From contig NZ_JAHWGP010000008.1 in NCBI RefSeq assembly GCF_020873915.1, positions 150,158 through 214,157 of the forward strand: a DNA stretch of 64,000 nt, written 5' to 3'. Position numbers and translations under genes: made by a program. Source of the stretch: Streptomyces sp. DH5. Lineage in GTDB: Bacteria > Actinomycetota > Actinomycetes > Streptomycetales > Streptomycetaceae. The notes beneath the pieces are model-generated. The model saw nothing but the letters and a program-made list of their open reading frames with translations. It ran no database searches and was not told the origin of the DNA. Positions 62,694-64,000 of the stretch are shown here, piece by piece (position 1 is the first letter of the stretch; each line of letters starts with the position of its first letter).

Positions 62694-63956
62694 GTGAGCA
62701 CCTTCAAGGCCCCCAAGGGCACCTACGACCTGATCCCGCCGGACAGCGCGACGTACCTCGCCGTCCGCGAGGCCATCGCGGCCCCGTTGCGGGGCTCGGG
62801 CTACGGCTACGTCGAGACCCCCGGCTTCGAGAACGTCGAGCTGTTCGCGCGCGGTGTCGGTGAGTCCACCGACATCGTCACCAAGGAGATGTACGCCTTC
62901 GAGACCAAGGGCGGCGACCGGCTCGCCCTGCGCCCCGAGGGCACCGCCTCCGTGCTGCGCGCCGCCCTGGAGGCCAACCTGCACAAGGCGGGCAACCTCC
63001 CGGTCAAGCTCTGGTACTCGGGCTCCTACTACCGTTACGAGCGCCCCCAGAAGGGCCGTTACCGCCACTTCTCCCAGGTCGGCGCCGAGGCGATCGGGGC
63101 GGAGGACCCGGCCCTGGACGCCGAGCTGATCATCCTCGCCGACCAGGCGTACCGCTCGCTGGGCCTGAGGAACTTCCGCATCCTGCTCAACAGCCTCGGC
63201 GACCAGGAGTGCCGCCCGGTGTACCGGGCCGCGTTGCAGGACTTCCTGCGCGGCCTCGACCTCGACGAGGACACCCTGCGCCGTGCGGAGATCAACCCGC
63301 TGCGCGTCCTGGACGACAAGCGCGAGTCGGTGCAGAAGCAGCTCACCGGAGCGCCGCTCCTGCGCGACTACCTCTGCGACGGCTGCAAGGCGTACCACGA
63401 GGAGGTGCGCGAGCTGATCACGGCGGCGGGCGTCACCTTCGAGGACGACGCCAAGCTGGTGCGCGGCCTGGACTACTACACGCGGACGACCTTCGAGTTC
63501 GTCCACGACGGCCTGGGTTCGCAGTCGGCGGTCGGCGGTGGCGGACGGTACGACGGCCTGTCCGAGATGATCGGCGGCCCCGCGCTGCCGTCCGTCGGCT
63601 GGGCCCTCGGCGTGGACCGCACGGTGCTGGCCCTGGAGGCGGAGGGCGTCCAGCTCGAACTTCCCGCGACCACCAGCGTGTTCGCCGTGCCGCTCGGCGA
63701 GGAGGCCCGCCGGGTGCTGTTCGCGAAGGTCACCGAACTGCGCAAGAACGGCGTGGCCGCGGACTTCGCCTACGGCGGCAAGGGTCTCAAGGCCGCGATG
63801 AAGGCGGCCAACCGCTCGGGCGCCCGCTACGCCCTGGTCCTCGGGGAACGCGACCTCGCCGAGGGCGTGGTGCAGCTCAAGGACATGGAGTCGGGCGAGC
63901 AGACGGCGGTCGGAGTGAACGAGATCGTGGCCGAGCTGGAGTCGCGGCTCGGCTGA
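62694..63956 (+). CDS. hisS: histidyl-tRNA synthetase
   Basis: A 420-residue class II synthetase. It begins [15 protein letters not shown], has motif 2 around [21 protein letters not shown], the histidine motifs [15 protein letters not shown] and GGGRYDGL, and a C-terminal anticodon-binding domain. The gene is complete, ending 44 bases before the window edge. GAGAGA precedes GTG 62694, close behind the MBL gene, which suggests co-transcription. Confidence 0.96.
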   Translation: MSTFKAPKGTYDLIPPDSATYLAVREAIAAPLRGSGYGYVETPGFENVELFARGVGESTDIVTKEMYAFETKGGDRLALRPEGTASVLRAALEANLHKAGNLPVKLWYSGSYYRYERPQKGRYRHFSQVGAEAIGAEDPALDAELIILADQAYRSLGLRNFRILLNSLGDQECRPVYRAALQDFLRGLDLDEDTLRRAEINPLRVLDDKRESVQKQLTGAPLLRDYLCDGCKAYHEEVRELITAAGVTFEDDAKLVRGLDYYTRTTFEFVHDGLGSQSAVGGGGRYDGLSEMIGGPALPSVGWALGVDRTVLALEAEGVQLELPATTSVFAVPLGEEARRVLFAKVTELRKNGVAADFAYGGKGLKAAMKAANRSGARYALVLGERDLAEGVVQLKDMESGEQTAVGVNEIVAELESRLG

Positions 63957-64000
63957 CGTGCGCGACGTGCGCCGGGTGGCCCCCGGGGCCCCCCGCCCAC

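Overview
The window reads as chromosomal DNA of a Streptomyces species. GC is very high with strong G/C at codon third positions, GTG and occasional TTG starts are common, and several genes appear leaderless. It carries the sporulation gene ssgB, a phosphatidylinositol-mannoside operon and a RelA with an intact hydrolase motif. The gene order (hisS, MBL hydrolase, cyclophilin, DUF349, relA, apt, secF, secD, yajC, ruvBAC, yebC, pdxTS, pim genes, thrS ... ssgB ... cobA, cobT, metNIQ) matches what I remember of the SCO1508-SCO1560 part of the S. coelicolor core chromosome, shown here in reverse. That comparison is from memory, not from a search.

Layout. 1-2.1 kb: GNAT acetyltransferase, two small membrane proteins, a HAD phosphatase. 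2.1-5.2 kb: a methionine ABC importer (metNIQ) preceded by an unlisted 30-codon Cys-rich leader peptide. 5.2-13.5 kb: GNAT, then cobalamin and siroheme genes: cobL (CbiE-CbiT fusion), a very large BluB-CobT fusion with a 650-residue low-complexity N-terminus and a structured leader containing an intrinsic terminator, cobA/cysG, and a TrmH-type methyltransferase. 13.6-17.7 kb: a Ser/Thr kinase, two small proteins, a repeat-bearing intergenic region, an APH-like kinase and a zinc-ribbon protein. 17.7-18.2 kb: five tRNA genes (three Val-GAC, Cys, Gly). 18.3-21.1 kb: pabB-pabC-like pair and a GNAT gene. 21.1-22.9 kb: an IS200/IS605 element with divergent tnpA and tnpB, inserted flush with the GNAT stop codon. 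23-26.6 kb: DsbA-like protein, membrane proteins, a CGNR regulator, ssgB, and a PGPGW membrane protein.

26.6-34.3 kb: a sugar-oligomer locus (ABC importer, YesL-like DUF624 protein, YetA/PL26-like secreted exo-rhamnogalacturonan lyase) under a promoter overlapped by LacI-type palindromes. Two identical tRNA-Val(CAC) genes lie as direct repeats on either side of this locus. 34.3-37 kb: a DEDDh exonuclease and an uncharacterised overlapping pair (DUF4365 nuclease-like protein plus a 413-aa protein). 37-47.7 kb: thrS, HIT hydrolase, a large membrane protein, an EF-G-like GTPase with degenerate switch and G4 motifs, then the PIP synthase-PatA-PimA operon and a LemA-like protein. 47.8-64 kb: housekeeping blocks pdxST, yebC-ruvCAB, yajC-secDF-apt, relA, DUF349, cyclophilin, MBL hydrolase and hisS.

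Most promising leads: the cobT leader RNA with its internal terminator, the Cys-rich leader of metNIQ, the tRNA-bracketed rhamnogalacturonan locus without an adjacent regulator, the DUF4365 pair, and an apparently intact TnpB whose predicted guide would match the GNAT gene it abuts.
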